NCBI RefSeq assembly: GCF_003086295.3
Contig: NC_092048.1
Span: forward strand, 104,603,276-104,667,275
Reading direction: 5' to 3'
Source: Arachis hypogaea
Taxonomy: Eukaryota; Streptophyta; Magnoliopsida; Fabales; Fabaceae
Length of the DNA: 64,000 nucleotides
The notes beneath the pieces were generated by a model. It saw only the letters and a list, made by a program, of their open reading frames with translations, was not told the origin of the DNA and searched no databases. Position numbers and translations under genes: made by a program. The first letter of the stretch is position 1; every line of letters starts with the position of its first letter. Below, in pieces: positions 11,454-22,818 of this stretch.

Positions 11454-13448
11454 CAAGGTTCGAAAAATCGGACCGGTCATCAAACTCAAGTTAAATAGTA
11501 TAAAGAAATTTCAAATATTAAATGTCAACATAAAGATTTATCAATCATCAAAACCTCAAGATGTTCTTGTGAGTTTCTTTTTTTTGGGGATAATTATTTA
11601 AACATATTATGTAATTATGATTGTGATTACAACTATTGTGCTAAAGAAACCTTCAAGTAACAAGGATATGTTGATGATGGTGGTGTCTTCTGAGGCATCA
11701 ATGTCTCTTCATCCAGCTCCTCCAATTTCTTCAACTAAAGTCATAACAAAAGAAATGGTACCAGAAAATGAGGTAGTTAATGGATCATCAAATGAGAAGC
11801 TTTTTGTTATTGCAAGTGAAGATGAATAGGCCAATGAACAAGTTTGAATGTAGCAACTTAACAGAACTTAACAGTAACAAAAGTTAAATACCAGCAACAA
11901 ATAATCACTCTAAACCCTAAAATCAATAACTATTTCAACAAAAATTCAAAAACATCATACTTAAAAATTAAAAAACGGCAACAGCAGCATAACAAATCCA
12001 TTTTAATCAACAATTTCAACAACACAAAATCAATAATTTAACTAATTTCAGATTCAAAAATCACAAATCAGAGTATCAGACATTCAAAACACTAAACCTT
12101 CATCCAGCAATTACAAACAAAGCCAGCAAAACCAGCACAACCAACAACTACAAATCAAAGCCATTAGCAAATTTGAACAAAAAAATTAGGAGCCATCAGC
12201 AAAACCAGCAATTAGAAAACAAAGCCAGCAATTACAAAACACTAAACCTTCACCCAGCAATTACAAACAAAACTAGCAAAACCAACACAACCAGCAACTA
12301 CAAATCAAAGCATAACCAGCAACTACAACACAATGAAAAACAGATATGAAATAAAAAACAGCCCCACAACACAATGAACAATAACAAGTTAGGAGCCATC
12401 AGCAATTAAAAACAGGAGCCACAACACAATGATTAACCATGTTCTTAACCTAAAGCAGGAGCCATCAGCAATTAAAAACAGGAGCCAAGACCCAAGAAGA
12501 GTAAGTTTTCAGCATTAACAAAATAGCAAAACAGAATAAGTTTTTAGCATTAAAAATAGATATGAAATTAACAAGACCATATCTAAATTCTGCCTACAGC
12601 ATTCAACAATATTGCAAAACATTACAAGTTTCCAGAGTAACAGTTAGAATTACAAAACAGCAAAACACTAAAACAGCAATAGTAGCCTATTAGGTGTTCT
12701 GGATACAAATCACATAACAGAGACAGTTTTCAGCATTAGCAACCAATCCAAACATACATACAAGGAAGACCATAGATACAAGGAATTGAAGAACAAAGAA
12801 CGAATTTTCATAGTAATCAGAACCATACATACAAGGAAGACCGAAGAACAAAGAACGAAGAACGAAGACTGAAGTCCGAAGAACGAAGACTGAAGACCGA
12901 AGGAGAAGAAGAACCAAACTTCAAGCAAAGACCCAAGAAGAATTGAAGCAATATGGATCAAAAATTGAAGAAGAAGCTCAGAGAAGATGAAGACGAGGAG
13001 CACTCACCTGGGTTCGAGAAGCTAGCGAAGACGAAGAGACCTGCTGACTTACTGGGTTCCTGAGGACTTGGGAATGGTGGCGGCGCTGACAACCTCTGAA
13101 CGGCGGCGACGATGGAGGGCTACGGTTCGGCGTTCCTAGGGCTAGGGTTCAGCGACGATGGAGTCTTTGGAGTGAGCTGTGGGTGATTAGGTGAATGAAT
13201 CTGAATGAATGGGAAAGGGGGGTTGGAGAACGAGTGTTAGGTTTTTTTTTTAAAAAAGTAAAAAAGGCGTCGTTTTAAGGGAACCGGCCAGTTACCGGTC
13301 CGGCCCAACCGGCCGGTTCTCGACCGGTTCGCCAATTTTTGAACGGTTTTTTCTAAGCGGTTAGAGGAAGAGGACCGGACCGCTTGCGTCGCCGATTCCC
13401 GGTTGAATCGGTTCAACCAGCCGGTCCGGTCCGGTTTTTAGAACCTTG
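11454..13448. mobile_element. Non-autonomous hAT-type transposon with 8-bp target duplication
   Basis: The ends are CAAGGTTCGAAAAATCGGAC at the left and, read inward from the right, CAAGGTTCTAAAAACCGGAC. Inside the right end are repeated CCGGT/ACCGG motifs. The element is flanked by a perfect 8-bp direct repeat, CTAATTAA (11446-11453 and 13449-13456), the hallmark length for hAT. Inside I find no transposase. There is a + strand open segment 11617-11829 of unknown identity, an AAC-rich low-complexity tract (about 11860-12660), and a GC-richer segment (13010-13200) that on the minus strand looks like the 5' end of a gene. The cargo may therefore be captured host sequence. Confidence 0.88.
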
Positions 13449-13456
13449 CTAATTAA

Positions 13457-13997
13457 GCATTCAACTTATAGCTCACTTAGTCTTATATATATACCCCTAC
13501 CTTTACCTTGGCCCCATTACAACCTTTAAAAGACCTCATGATTTTTGTTTGTCTATATTCAATATTTGTTGATTGGTTAGATGAAGAACAAAGTTTTGGA
13601 AAGCATGAATAGAAAAGAATAGAGTGATTAACCCCAAACACTGAGTGACTAGAAGGTAAACACAAATCCAGTGAGGGTTCAATAGCTCATCACCATATAT
13701 CTCTGCTTAATTGTTAATTGTCTTGCAAGTTTGTGAAATATCTTTACCCAACTCAATTGTGAAAGTGCTTTAACATGATCTAGGTTTAGCTATGCATATA
13801 TGATTCCTTGAGAATATGAAACAATTTAACCACATGTAAGCTCTATATATATTGGTGGATGATAATTAAAATTGCATGATTCATGTAGGTAGTTTGCATT
13901 TAGAATAGATTGCATTGCATGAGATTCCACCATTCTAACTTTACCCTTTCTCTTGGATTTAGCATGAGGACATGCTATTGTTTAAGTGTGGGGAGGT
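13457..13997 (+). other. 3' end of element 1 interior with polypurine tract
   Basis: Non-coding T/A-rich sequence that ends GGACATGCTATTGTTTAAG then TGTGGGGAGGT (to 13997), directly abutting the 3' LTR start at 13998. The purine run is the likely plus-strand primer. Confidence 0.75.
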
Positions 13998-15434
13998 TGA
14001 TAAACCCATATTTCATGATATAATTTGTGCTCAAATTGAGTGTTTCTATCAATTCTTCACCCACTTATTCATGTAAATTGCATGGTTTAATTTTCCCTTC
14101 CTTATTTTATGATATATGTGAAAAACATGTTTCCTATGCTTTAAAAATATTAATTTTAATTATCCTTTATTACCATTCGATGCCGTGATTTGTGTGTTCA
14201 GTATTTCCAGATCTCATGGAGCAGGAATGGCTTAAAGGACAAAAAGAAAACATACAAAAATGGAAGGAAAACACAAAAATTGAGTTTCGAAGAAAAGGCA
14301 ATGACGCGAATGCATGGACGATGCAAACGCGTGCCTAGCGCGAAAATGCAGCGACGCGAACGCATCGACGACGCGGACACGCGCCTTAAGCAGAACGCAA
14401 ATGACGCGTACGCGTGACAGACGCCACGTACAGGAATCTACAGAAAATGCCCCTAGCGATTTTTGGACCCTTTTTCGGCCCAAATCCAAACCAGAAACAC
14501 AAAATATAAGCCAGAGAATGGAAGAATCAAAAGAGAGACGTAGAACAACATTCATATTCACAATTTTAGGATTAGATGTAGTTTTAGAGAGAGAGGTTCT
14601 CTCCTCTCTCTTAGGATTAGGATTTAGGATTTCTATTATGTTTAAGCTATGATCTCTTCAATTACAGGTTCAATATTCCTTTAGTTTATTTTCTACTTTT
14701 ATTTATTCCATTACTTTAATTGTCATTTATCTTTTCATTATTGATTTACAAACTTTCCATGTTAGGATTTAAATTTATGTTTAAATTCAATTTGAGGTAT
14801 TCCAGATTAATGATTGTTTTATTTATGATGCTTTCAATTTAATTTAGATTTATTTTTCCCTTTTGGCCTTGGTTAAGTAATTTATAACACTTGAGTTATC
14901 AACTTAGCTGTTGATTGAAATTGGAATTCTTTGCTGGTTAATTTGCACTCCAATAACTCTAGTCTCTCCATAGGAGTTGATTAGGACCTGAGGATCAAAT
15001 AAATTTGTCCACTTGACTTTCCTTTATTTAGTAAGGGTTAATTAAAAGTGGGAGCAAAATCCAATTTTCATTACACCTGATAAAGATAACTAGGATAGGA
15101 CTTCAATTTCTTATACCTTGCCAAGAGTTTTATTATTTATTTAAATTAATTCCTTACAATTTACTTTCTTGCCATTTACTGTTCTTGCTTTTTATCTTAT
15201 ACATTAAAAAAAACCCAAAATATACTATTTTACATAACCAATAATAAATCATACTTCCCTGCAATTCCTTGAGAAGACGACCCGAGGTTTGAATACTTCG
15301 GTTAATTAATTTTATTGGGTTTGCTTTAGTGACAAACAAAACTTTTGTATGAAAGGATTCTTGTTAGTTTAGAAACTATACTTACAACGCGATTATATTT
15401 GTGAATTTCTTTACTAGCAGTAATCCGTTCGTCA
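13998..15434 (+). repeat. 3' LTR of element 1
   Basis: This 1437-bp LTR starts TGATAAACCC and ends CCGTTCGTCA. It matches the 5' LTR throughout except for scattered substitutions and one deletion of about 50 bp in the CpG-rich block, where it passes directly from GTACGCGTGAC to AGACGCCACG. It is followed by ATGGG (15435-15439). Confidence 0.92.
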
Positions 15435-15439
15435 ATGGG

Positions 15440-16932
15440 TGGTGCACGAATTGGAAATCACACTTTTCACAACTCGTACCACTAACCAGCAAGTGCACTG
15501 GGTCGTCCAAGTAATACCTTACGTGAGTAAGGGTCGATCCCACGGAGATTGTTGGTTTGAAGCAAGCTATGGTTATCTTGCAACTCTTAGTCAGGATATT
15601 AATTTGTGGTTATCAGTTGACTTGCAAATGAACAAGAGAGCATGAATTAAAGGTTACTTGTTATGCAGTAATGGAGAATATGTTGGAGTTTTGGAGATGC
15701 TTTGTCTTCTGAATTTCAGCTTTTCTCTTGTATTCCTCTTCCCTCATGCATGCAAAAGTGCAAAGTTCCTTCCATGGCAAGTTGTGTGTTGGTGGATCAC
15801 CGTTGTCAATGGCTACCATCCGTCCTCTCAGTGAAAAGGGTCCACGTGCGCTGTCACTACACGGCTAATCATCTGTCGGTTCCCACTCATACTGGAATAG
15901 GATCCATTGATCCTTTTGCATCTGTCACTATGCCCAACACTCGTGAGTTTGAAGCTCGTCACAGCCATCCAATCCCAGAATCCTACTCGGAATACCACAG
16001 ACAAGGTTTAGACTTTTCGGATTCTCATGAATGCCGCCATCAATCTAGCTTATACCACAAAGATTCTGATTAAGGAATCTAAGAGATACTCATTCAATCT
16101 GATGTAGAACGGAGGTGGTTGTCAGACACACGTTCATGGATTGAGGAAGGTGATGAGTGTCACGGATCATCACCTTCTCTATAATTAAGCGCGAATGAAT
16201 ATCTTAGATAGGAACACGCATGTTTGAATGGAAAACAGAAATAGTTGCATTAATTCATCGAAACACAGCAGAGCTCCTCACCCCCCAACAATGGAGTTTA
16301 GAGACTCATGCCGTCAGAGATTACAAAGTTCAGATCTAAAATGTCATGAGATGCAAAATAAATTTCTAAAAGTGCAGAAATCCACTTCTGGGGCTCACTT
16401 GGTGTGTGCTGGGACTGAGACTTAAGCTTCTCACGTGCCTGGTCTGTTTTGGGCGTTCAACGCCAGGTTGTAACCTGTTTCTGGCGTTGAACTCCAACTT
16501 GTAACCTATTTCTGGCGCTGGACGCTAGACTGCAACATGAAACTGGTGTTGAATGCCAGTTTACGTCGTCTATCCTTAAGCAAAGTATGGACTATTATAT
16601 ATTGCTGGAAATCCCTAGATGTCTACTTTCCAACGCAATTGGAAGCGCACCAATTGGACTTCTGTAGCTCCTGAAAATCCATTCCGAGTGCTGAGAGGTC
16701 AGAATCCAACAACATCAGCAGTCCTTTTTCAGCCTGAATCAGATTTTTGCTCAGCTCCCTCAATTTCAGCTAGAAAATACCTGAAATTATAGAAAAACAC
16801 ACAAACTCATAGTAAAGTCCAGAAATATGAATTTTGCCTAAAAAATAATGAAAATATACTAAAAACTAACCAAATCATACTAAAAACTATATGAAATTAA
16901 CCCCAAAAAGCGTATAAAATATCCGCTCATCA
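15440..16932 (-). repeat. 3' LTR of element 2
   Basis: This 1493-bp LTR starts TGGTGCACGAATTGG and ends CCGCTCATCA on the + strand. It contains hairpin units such as GGGCGTTCAACGCC at 16446-16562. Compared with the 5' LTR it lacks 61 bp near 16372, a deletion bounded by AGT on both sides. The adjacent interior (16933 on) reads, on the minus strand, AAGTTTGGTATTG before the LTR. Confidence 0.9.
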
Positions 16933-18000
16933 CAATACCAAACTTAAACTGTTGCTTGTCCCCAAGCAACTAGACAAATAAAATAGAATACAAATAAGTC
17001 ATGAAGTAATAATATCTCAAAGTTCTTGAGTGAAGCCCAGATTCTAATTAGATGAGCGGGACCAGTATCTTTTTACTTCCGAACAGTTTTGGCATCTCAC
17101 TTTATCCATTGAAGCTCAGAATGATTGGCATCTATAGGAACTTAGAATTCAGATAATGTTATTGATTCTCCTAGTTCAGTATGTTGATTCTTGAACACAT
17201 TTACTTTATGAGTCTTGGCCGTGGCCCTAAGCACTTTGTTTTCCAGTATTACCATAGGATACATAAATGCCACAGACACATAATTGGGTGAACCTTTTCG
17301 GATTGTGACTTAGCTTTGCTAAAGTCCCCAATTAGAGGTGTCCAGGGTTCTTAAGCACACTCTTCTTTTTGCTTTGGACCTTGACTTTAACTGCTCAGTC
17401 TCAAGTTTTCACTTGACACCTTCACGCCACAAGCACATGGTTAGGGACAGCTTGGTTTAGCCGCTTAGACTAGGATTTGATTCACTTAGGCCCTCCTATC
17501 CACTGATGCTCAAAGCCTTGGATCCTTTATTACCCTTTCCTTTTGGTTTTTAAGGGCTATTGGCTTTTTCTGCTTGCTTTTTTTTTTTTTTGCAAGCTTT
17601 GTATTCACTGCTTTTTCTTGCTTCAAGAATTATTTTTTTGATTTTTCAGATTATCAATAACATGTCTCATGTTCATCATTCTTTCCAAAGCCAACATATT
17701 TAACATTCAAGAACATCAAATTCCAAAGACATATGCTCTGTTCAGGCATTCATTCAGAAGGCAGAAAGCATTGCCACCACATGTAAATAATTAGAATTTC
17801 TTTTATTAAGAATTTGAAAAAAATATTGCCTCCTTATTCTAAAGAAAATCTTCTATTTTATTCATGTTTAATGATGATGAGAAAAATAAATTATAGCTTA
17901 ATTGGAGATAAAATCACTACTAATTACTACTATAACTTCTAAGGTAAAACTCAAATAAGAACAATTATCACAGAGTTAAGGCTAAGATTAGAACTCAACA
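16933..18000. other. 3' non-coding region of element 2
   Basis: Lies between the third frame and the 3' LTR. It is T-rich with a T run at 17579-17591. No open frame is supported on either strand and no RNA gene was recognised. Confidence 0.5.
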
Positions 18001-19128
18001 ACCTTGAGTTTGGGATGTGGATGTTCCTCTAGTCTGTGGGGTGCTTGGTCCTTCAAGAGATAACTTCTGACGCTTCAGTTCCTTTAAGTCACGCCCTTAC
18101 TCTTCTTGTTCCCTGAGCAGTTTGCAGAGCATACTGTTTTGATTTTGCTGTTCTTCCTTTATTTGGTCCATAGATTCTTGCAACTTGGTAACAGATGCTT
18201 CAAGCTGTTCCCAATATTCAAATTGAGGGACTTCCGGGAGAAATTCTTGTGCCCTCCTCTTGATGGGGTCATCCTGCACTTGTTATTTTTCCATTGTGGT
18301 TTTAGTGATTGGTTGCTCCACTGAGATGTACTCCGTTATTCCCATCCTTACTCCAGCATCCTTGCAGAGCATAGAGATTAGGCTTGGATAAGCCAGCCTG
18401 GCATCCTTGGAGTTCTTGTTTGCAAGTATGTAAAATTCAGATGGAATCAGTTGATGAACTTCCACTTCTTTTCCCAACATAATGCAATGGATCATCACTG
18501 CTCTTTTAACGGTGACTTCAGAATGGTTGCTAGTGGGCAATATAGAACGCCCAATAAAGTCCAGTCATCCTCTGGCGACTGGTTTGAGATCTTCTCTCTT
18601 GAGTTGATTTGGGACACCCTTGCTGCTGGTGGTCTACTTGGCTCCAGGGATGCATATATCATCTAGAATCTTATCCAGGCCCTTGTTTATTCTCATCATT
18701 CTCCTATTGAAGGAGTCTGGGTCATCTTTCAGCTGAGGTAGCTTAAAGATCTCCCTGATTTTGTCAGGGTGGATGTGAACAATCTTTCCTCTGACCATAG
18801 TCCGATAGTCATAGAGGGCAGTTCCAGATATTCTCTGCCTGTCTGTTTGCCACAGATTAGCGTAGAACTCCTGAACCATATTCCTTCCCACTTTTGTTTC
18901 AGGATTAGCTAGGACTTCCCAGTTCCTGTTTCGAATCTGCTCTTGGATCTCCGGATATTCATCTTCTTTCAGATCGAACTTGACTTTCGGGATCACTGAT
19001 CTTAGACCCATTATTTTGTAGCAATGGTCTGAATATTTTTTGGTTAAGAACTTCCCTTGATTCCAAAGTGGTTTTGGAATACTCTCTTTCTTGCCTCTTG
19101 GAGTGGGTTATTTTCCTTTAGGAGCCAT
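18001..19128 (-). pseudogene. Third reading frame of element 2 (plant-transposon-protein type)
   Basis: A likely start Met lies at 19128, followed after five codons by a stop. The frame then runs MGLRSVIPKVKFDLKEDEYP and RGKIVHIHPDKIREIFKLPQ, and after further stops HCIMLGKEVEVHQLIPSEF. It ends in a Gln/Glu-rich, probably coiled-coil tail (SVTKLQESMDQIKEEQQNQN). It parallels 8770-10208 of element 1 in block order (short Lys/Ser head, RNW/RGW core, acidic tail). Position downstream of integrase and before the 3' LTR is that of the extra frame of Athila-like elements. Function is unknown; at least three in-frame stops. Confidence 0.65.
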
Positions 19129-20279
19129 GATCTTAGTGGGTATAATTTAGTGATCACGGATAAACACACCAAACTTAGAGGTTTGCTTGTCCTCAAGCAA
19201 AAGAAAAGAAAGGAGAAGGATAGAAGGAGAGCTAGTGTCGGATGGTGGATGAGAGGAGGGAGGCTGAATGTGGATTTAAAAGGAAAGGGGGGTGGGTTTT
19301 CAAAAATTTTAAAAAGATAAGATAGAAGATATGATTTATAAAAAATAAGTATGATATGAAAAGATGTGATTTAAAATTGAAAACATATGAAAGATATTTG
19401 AAAAAGATAAATTTGGATTTTGAAAAAGATAATGTGGAGATTTGAAAAAGATATTGATGAGTTGAAAAGATTTTAGAAGGAAAAGAGATAGATTTGTTTT
19501 GGAAAATTTGAAAAAGAGTTGGATTGGATTGAAAAAGGATTTGTGTTTATGGATTAAGATACATTTGATATTTTTAAAGTAGGGTTTTTAGAAATTAGGG
19601 TTTTTAGAAATTAGGGTTTGTAACTTGTTTATGCAAAAATCATGAATTGAAACATGAAAATTAAAATTAAAATAAAAAAATGTGAAATAAAAACGAATTT
19701 ACCTCCTCCCCACCATCCTGGCGTTAAACGCCCAAATGCTGCATGTTTTGGGCGTTTAACGTCCAAATGCTGCTTCTCCTGGGCGTTCAACGCCCAGCTG
19801 TTGCTTCTTTCTGACGTTGAACGCCAGGAAATCTTTTGTCACTGGGCGTTTTTCTGAACGCCCAGGATGCTGTCAATTTGGCGTTAAACGCCCAGAAGTT
19901 GCTTCTTTCTGGCGTTTAACGCCCAAATGGCTATCATTACTGGCATTAAACGCCCAGTAGATGCTTCTTTTGGGCGTTTAACGTCCAGTTGTGCCTCTTA
20001 CTGGTGTTTTTTTGCCAGTGTGCTCTTTCTCTCTGTTTTGTGTGCTGAATCCTTCTGTAACCCTGTGAACTTATGCAATTGACTCTTTACCTTATTAACA
20101 ATGAACTTTATATAAACAAATAAAATCAAGAATAGGGCAAAATAACAGAAAAAGTTTTCCCAATGGCTGGGTTGCCTCCCAGCAAGCGCTTCTTTATTGT
20201 CTTTAGCTGGACCTTGCTGAGCTTTTAATCTAGCCTCAGCCTTGAGCACTCTTGCTCAACATTGCCTTCAAGATAATGT
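19129..20279. other. Spacer between integrase and third frame of element 2
   Basis: 19200-19640 is a run of A/G-rich sequence with repeated TTTGAAAAAGAT-like units. 19716-20022 is the hairpin array annotated separately. 20030-20280 leads into the 3' end of pol. No independent gene is supported. Confidence 0.5.
19716..20022. repeat. Array of about ten GGCGTT-AACGCC hairpin units
   Basis: About ten imperfect palindromes occur in roughly 300 bp. Examples are TGGCGTTAAACGCCCA, GGGCGTTCAACGCCCA, TGACGTTGAACGCCA, GGGCGTTTAACGTCCA, and one with a larger loop, GGGCGTTTTTCTGAACGCCC. Spacing is about 30 bp, with similar spacers (AAATGCTGC, GATGCTTCTTT). The same unit occurs in the LTRs of this family and in its gag-protease linker. 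Confidence 0.9.
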
Positions 20280-21440
20280 TTGATTCTCTATCCATTAACA
20301 ATGAACTTCTTATCAAAATCAATGTCTTGAAGCTCCACATAACCATATGGTGATACACTTGTAACGACATATGGTCCCCTCCACCGGGATTTCAGTTTTC
20401 CAGGAAATAGCCTGAGCCTAGAGTTAAACAGCAGAACCTTTTTTCCTGGTTCAAAGACTCTTGATGATAACTTTCTGTCATGCCATCTTTTTTATTTCTC
20501 CTTATAAAGCTTGGCGTTTTCGAAAGCAGTGAGTCTAAATTCATCTAGCTCATTTAGCTGGAGTAATCTTTTTTCTCCGGCTAATTTGGCATCAAAGTTC
20601 AGGAATCTGGTTGCCCAGTAGGCCTTATGTTCCAGTTCCACGGGCAGATGACAGGCCTTACCATACACAAGCTAGTATGGAGAGGTTCCTATAGGAGTCT
20701 TGAATGCTGTTCTGTAAGCCCACAGAGCATCATCCAACCCTCTTGCCCAATCCTTTCTAAGGGTACTGACAATCCGTTCCAGGATTCTTTTTAGTTCTCT
20801 ATTAGAGACTTCAGCTTGCCCATTTATCTGTGGATGATATGGAGTGGCCACCTTGTGGCTAATCCCATACCGGACCATGGCAGAGTAAAGCTGTTTGTTG
20901 CAGAAGTGAGTGCCCCCATCACTGATTAGTACTCTAGGGACACCAAACCTGCTGAAGATATGTTTCTGGAGGAACTTCAGCACTGTCTTAGTATCATTAG
21001 TGGGTGTGGCAATGGCCTCTACCCATTTTGATACATAATCGACTACCACCAGAATATAAGTGTTTGAGTATGATGGTGGGAAAGGCCCCATGAAGTCAAT
21101 TCCCCATACATCAAACAACTCAATCTCCAAGATTCCTTGTTGAGGCATGGCGTAACCATGAGGTAGATTACCAGCTCTCTGGCAACTGTTACAGTTACGT
21201 ACAAACTCTCGGGAATCTCTATAGAGGGTAGGCCAGTAGAAGCCACATTGGAGGACCTTGGTGGCTGTTCGCTCACCTCCGAAATGGCCTCCATATTGTG
21301 ATCCATGGCAATGCCATAAGATCCTCTGTGTTTCTTCTCTAGGCACACACCTACGGATTATTCCGTCTGCACATCTTTTAAAGAGATAGGGTTCATCCCA
21401 CAAGTAGTACTTTGCATCAGTAATTAATTTTTTCTTTTGT
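20280..21440 (-). pseudogene. Element 2 pol: integrase
   Basis: The minus strand encodes the integrase zinc-binding domain ([16 protein letters not shown], then CNSCQRAG) and a DDE catalytic core: GIDFMGPFP with the first Asp, [10 protein letters not shown] with the second, and the Glu in [15 protein letters not shown]. The frame is open from 21403 to about 20672 and then has a stop. C-terminal similarity continues past it (about 20280-20660, including SPYGYVELQDID). It would insert element DNA into the genome if intact. Its position after RNase H identifies Ty3/gypsy rather than Ty1/copia. Confidence 0.9.
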
Positions 21441-22818
21441 TGCCTGCTGTACTCCTTGGGTATGAACCTTGCAGCTTTATAGTTTGCAATGTCTGCAAAC
21501 CATGGTGTTTCCTAAATGGCAAACAAATGCTCATCCAGAAAGGTTTCAGAGATCTCAATAGAAGAAAAGGACACCCCTTCTACTGGCTCTATCCGAGACA
21601 GATGGTCAGCCACTTGGTTTTCTATCCCTTTTCTGTCTCTTATTTCTATATCAAACTCCTGCAGAAGCAACACCCATCTTATGAGCCTGGGTTTTGAATC
21701 CTGCTTTGTGATTAGATATTTAAGAGTAGCATGGTTAGTGTACACAATCACTTTTGATCCTACTAAGTATGATCTAAACTTGTCAATGGCATAGACCAAT
21801 GCAAGTAATTCCTTTTCTGTAGTTGTGTAATTTTTCTGGGCATCATTTAGAACACGGCTAGCATAATGAATGACATGCAGAAGCTTGTCATGCATCTGCC
21901 CTAGTACTGCACCAATGGCGTGATCACTGGCATCACACATTAATTCGAATTGTAATGTCCAGTCTGGTGCAGAGATAACTGGTGCTGTGACCAGCTTAGC
22001 TTTCAGAGTTTCAAACGCCTGCAGGCACTCTGTGTCAAACACAAATGGCGTGTCAGCAGCTAGCAGGTTGCTTAGAGGTTTTGCAATTTTTGAAAAATCC
22101 TTTATAAACCTCCTATAGAATCCTGCATGCCCCAGAAAGCTTCTAATTGCCTTAACATTGGCAGGTGGTGGTAATTTTTCAATTACCTCTATTTTAGCTT
22201 GATCCACCTCTATTCCTTTGTTCGAAATCTTATGCCCAAGGACAATCCCTTTAGTCACCATAAATTGACATTTTTCCCAGTTTAAAACCAGGTTGGTCTC
22301 TTGGCATCTTTTCAGAACAAGTGCTAAATGGTCAAGGCAGGAGCTGAATGAGTCTCCATATACTGAGAAGTCATCCATGAAGACTTCCAGAAATTTTTCC
22401 ACCATATCAGAGAAAATAGAGAGCATGCATCTCTGAAAGGTTGCAGGCGCATTACACAGCCCAAATGGCATCCTTCTATGAGCAAACACTCCAGATGGAC
22501 ATGTGAATGCTGTTTTCTCTTGATCCTGGAGATCTACTGTAATTTGGTTATAACCTGAATAGCCATCCAAAAGGCAGTAGTATTCATAACCTGCTAGTCT
22601 CTCTAGCATCTGGTCTATGAATGGTAAAGGAAAATGATCCTTTCTAGTGGCTGTATTGAGCCTTCTGTAGTCAATACACATGCGTCACCCTGTAACTGTT
22701 CTTGTAGGAACCAATTCATTCTTTTCATTATGAACCACTGTCATACCCCTCTTTTTGGGGACAACTTGAACATGGCTCACCCAAGGGCTATCAGAAATAG
22801 GATAAATAATCCCAGCCT
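21441..22818 (-). pseudogene. Element 2 pol: reverse transcriptase and RNase H
   Basis: The open stretch 22681-21512 (389 codons) begins just inside the reverse transcriptase. It has [34 protein letters not shown] and the catalytic FMDDFSVYG. The RNase H follows ([13 protein letters not shown], then [20 protein letters not shown]). In the latter the block [10 protein letters not shown] has Asn where Asp is usual. Upstream (22682-22818) the fingers region persists with several stops. Reverse transcription of the element RNA is the family role. The block has the Athila signature but is not expressible as one polyprotein. Confidence 0.92.

Larger units (their letters stand above)
2675..15434 (+). 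mobile_element. LTR retrotransposon element 1, non-autonomous Athila-like
   Basis: This is a complete element: 5' LTR 2675-4160, primer site 4164-4181, gag-like frame, third frame, purine tract AGTGTGGGGAGGT just before 13998, and 3' LTR 13998-15434. It is flanked by the 5-bp duplication ATGGG (2670-2674 and 15435-15439). The interior contains a solo LTR (6803-8363) and a hAT element (11454-13448); without these it is about 9.2 kb. I find no protease, reverse transcriptase, RNase H or integrase motif, so it would depend on an autonomous relative. The two LTRs look highly similar by eye apart from one deletion of about 50 bp, which suggests a fairly recent insertion. Confidence 0.9.

Noticed and set aside
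19716..20022. CRISPR-like array of palindromic units with regular spacers
   Set aside because: Units vary in sequence and loop size, spacers are similar to each other, and the array lies inside a plant LTR retrotransposon.
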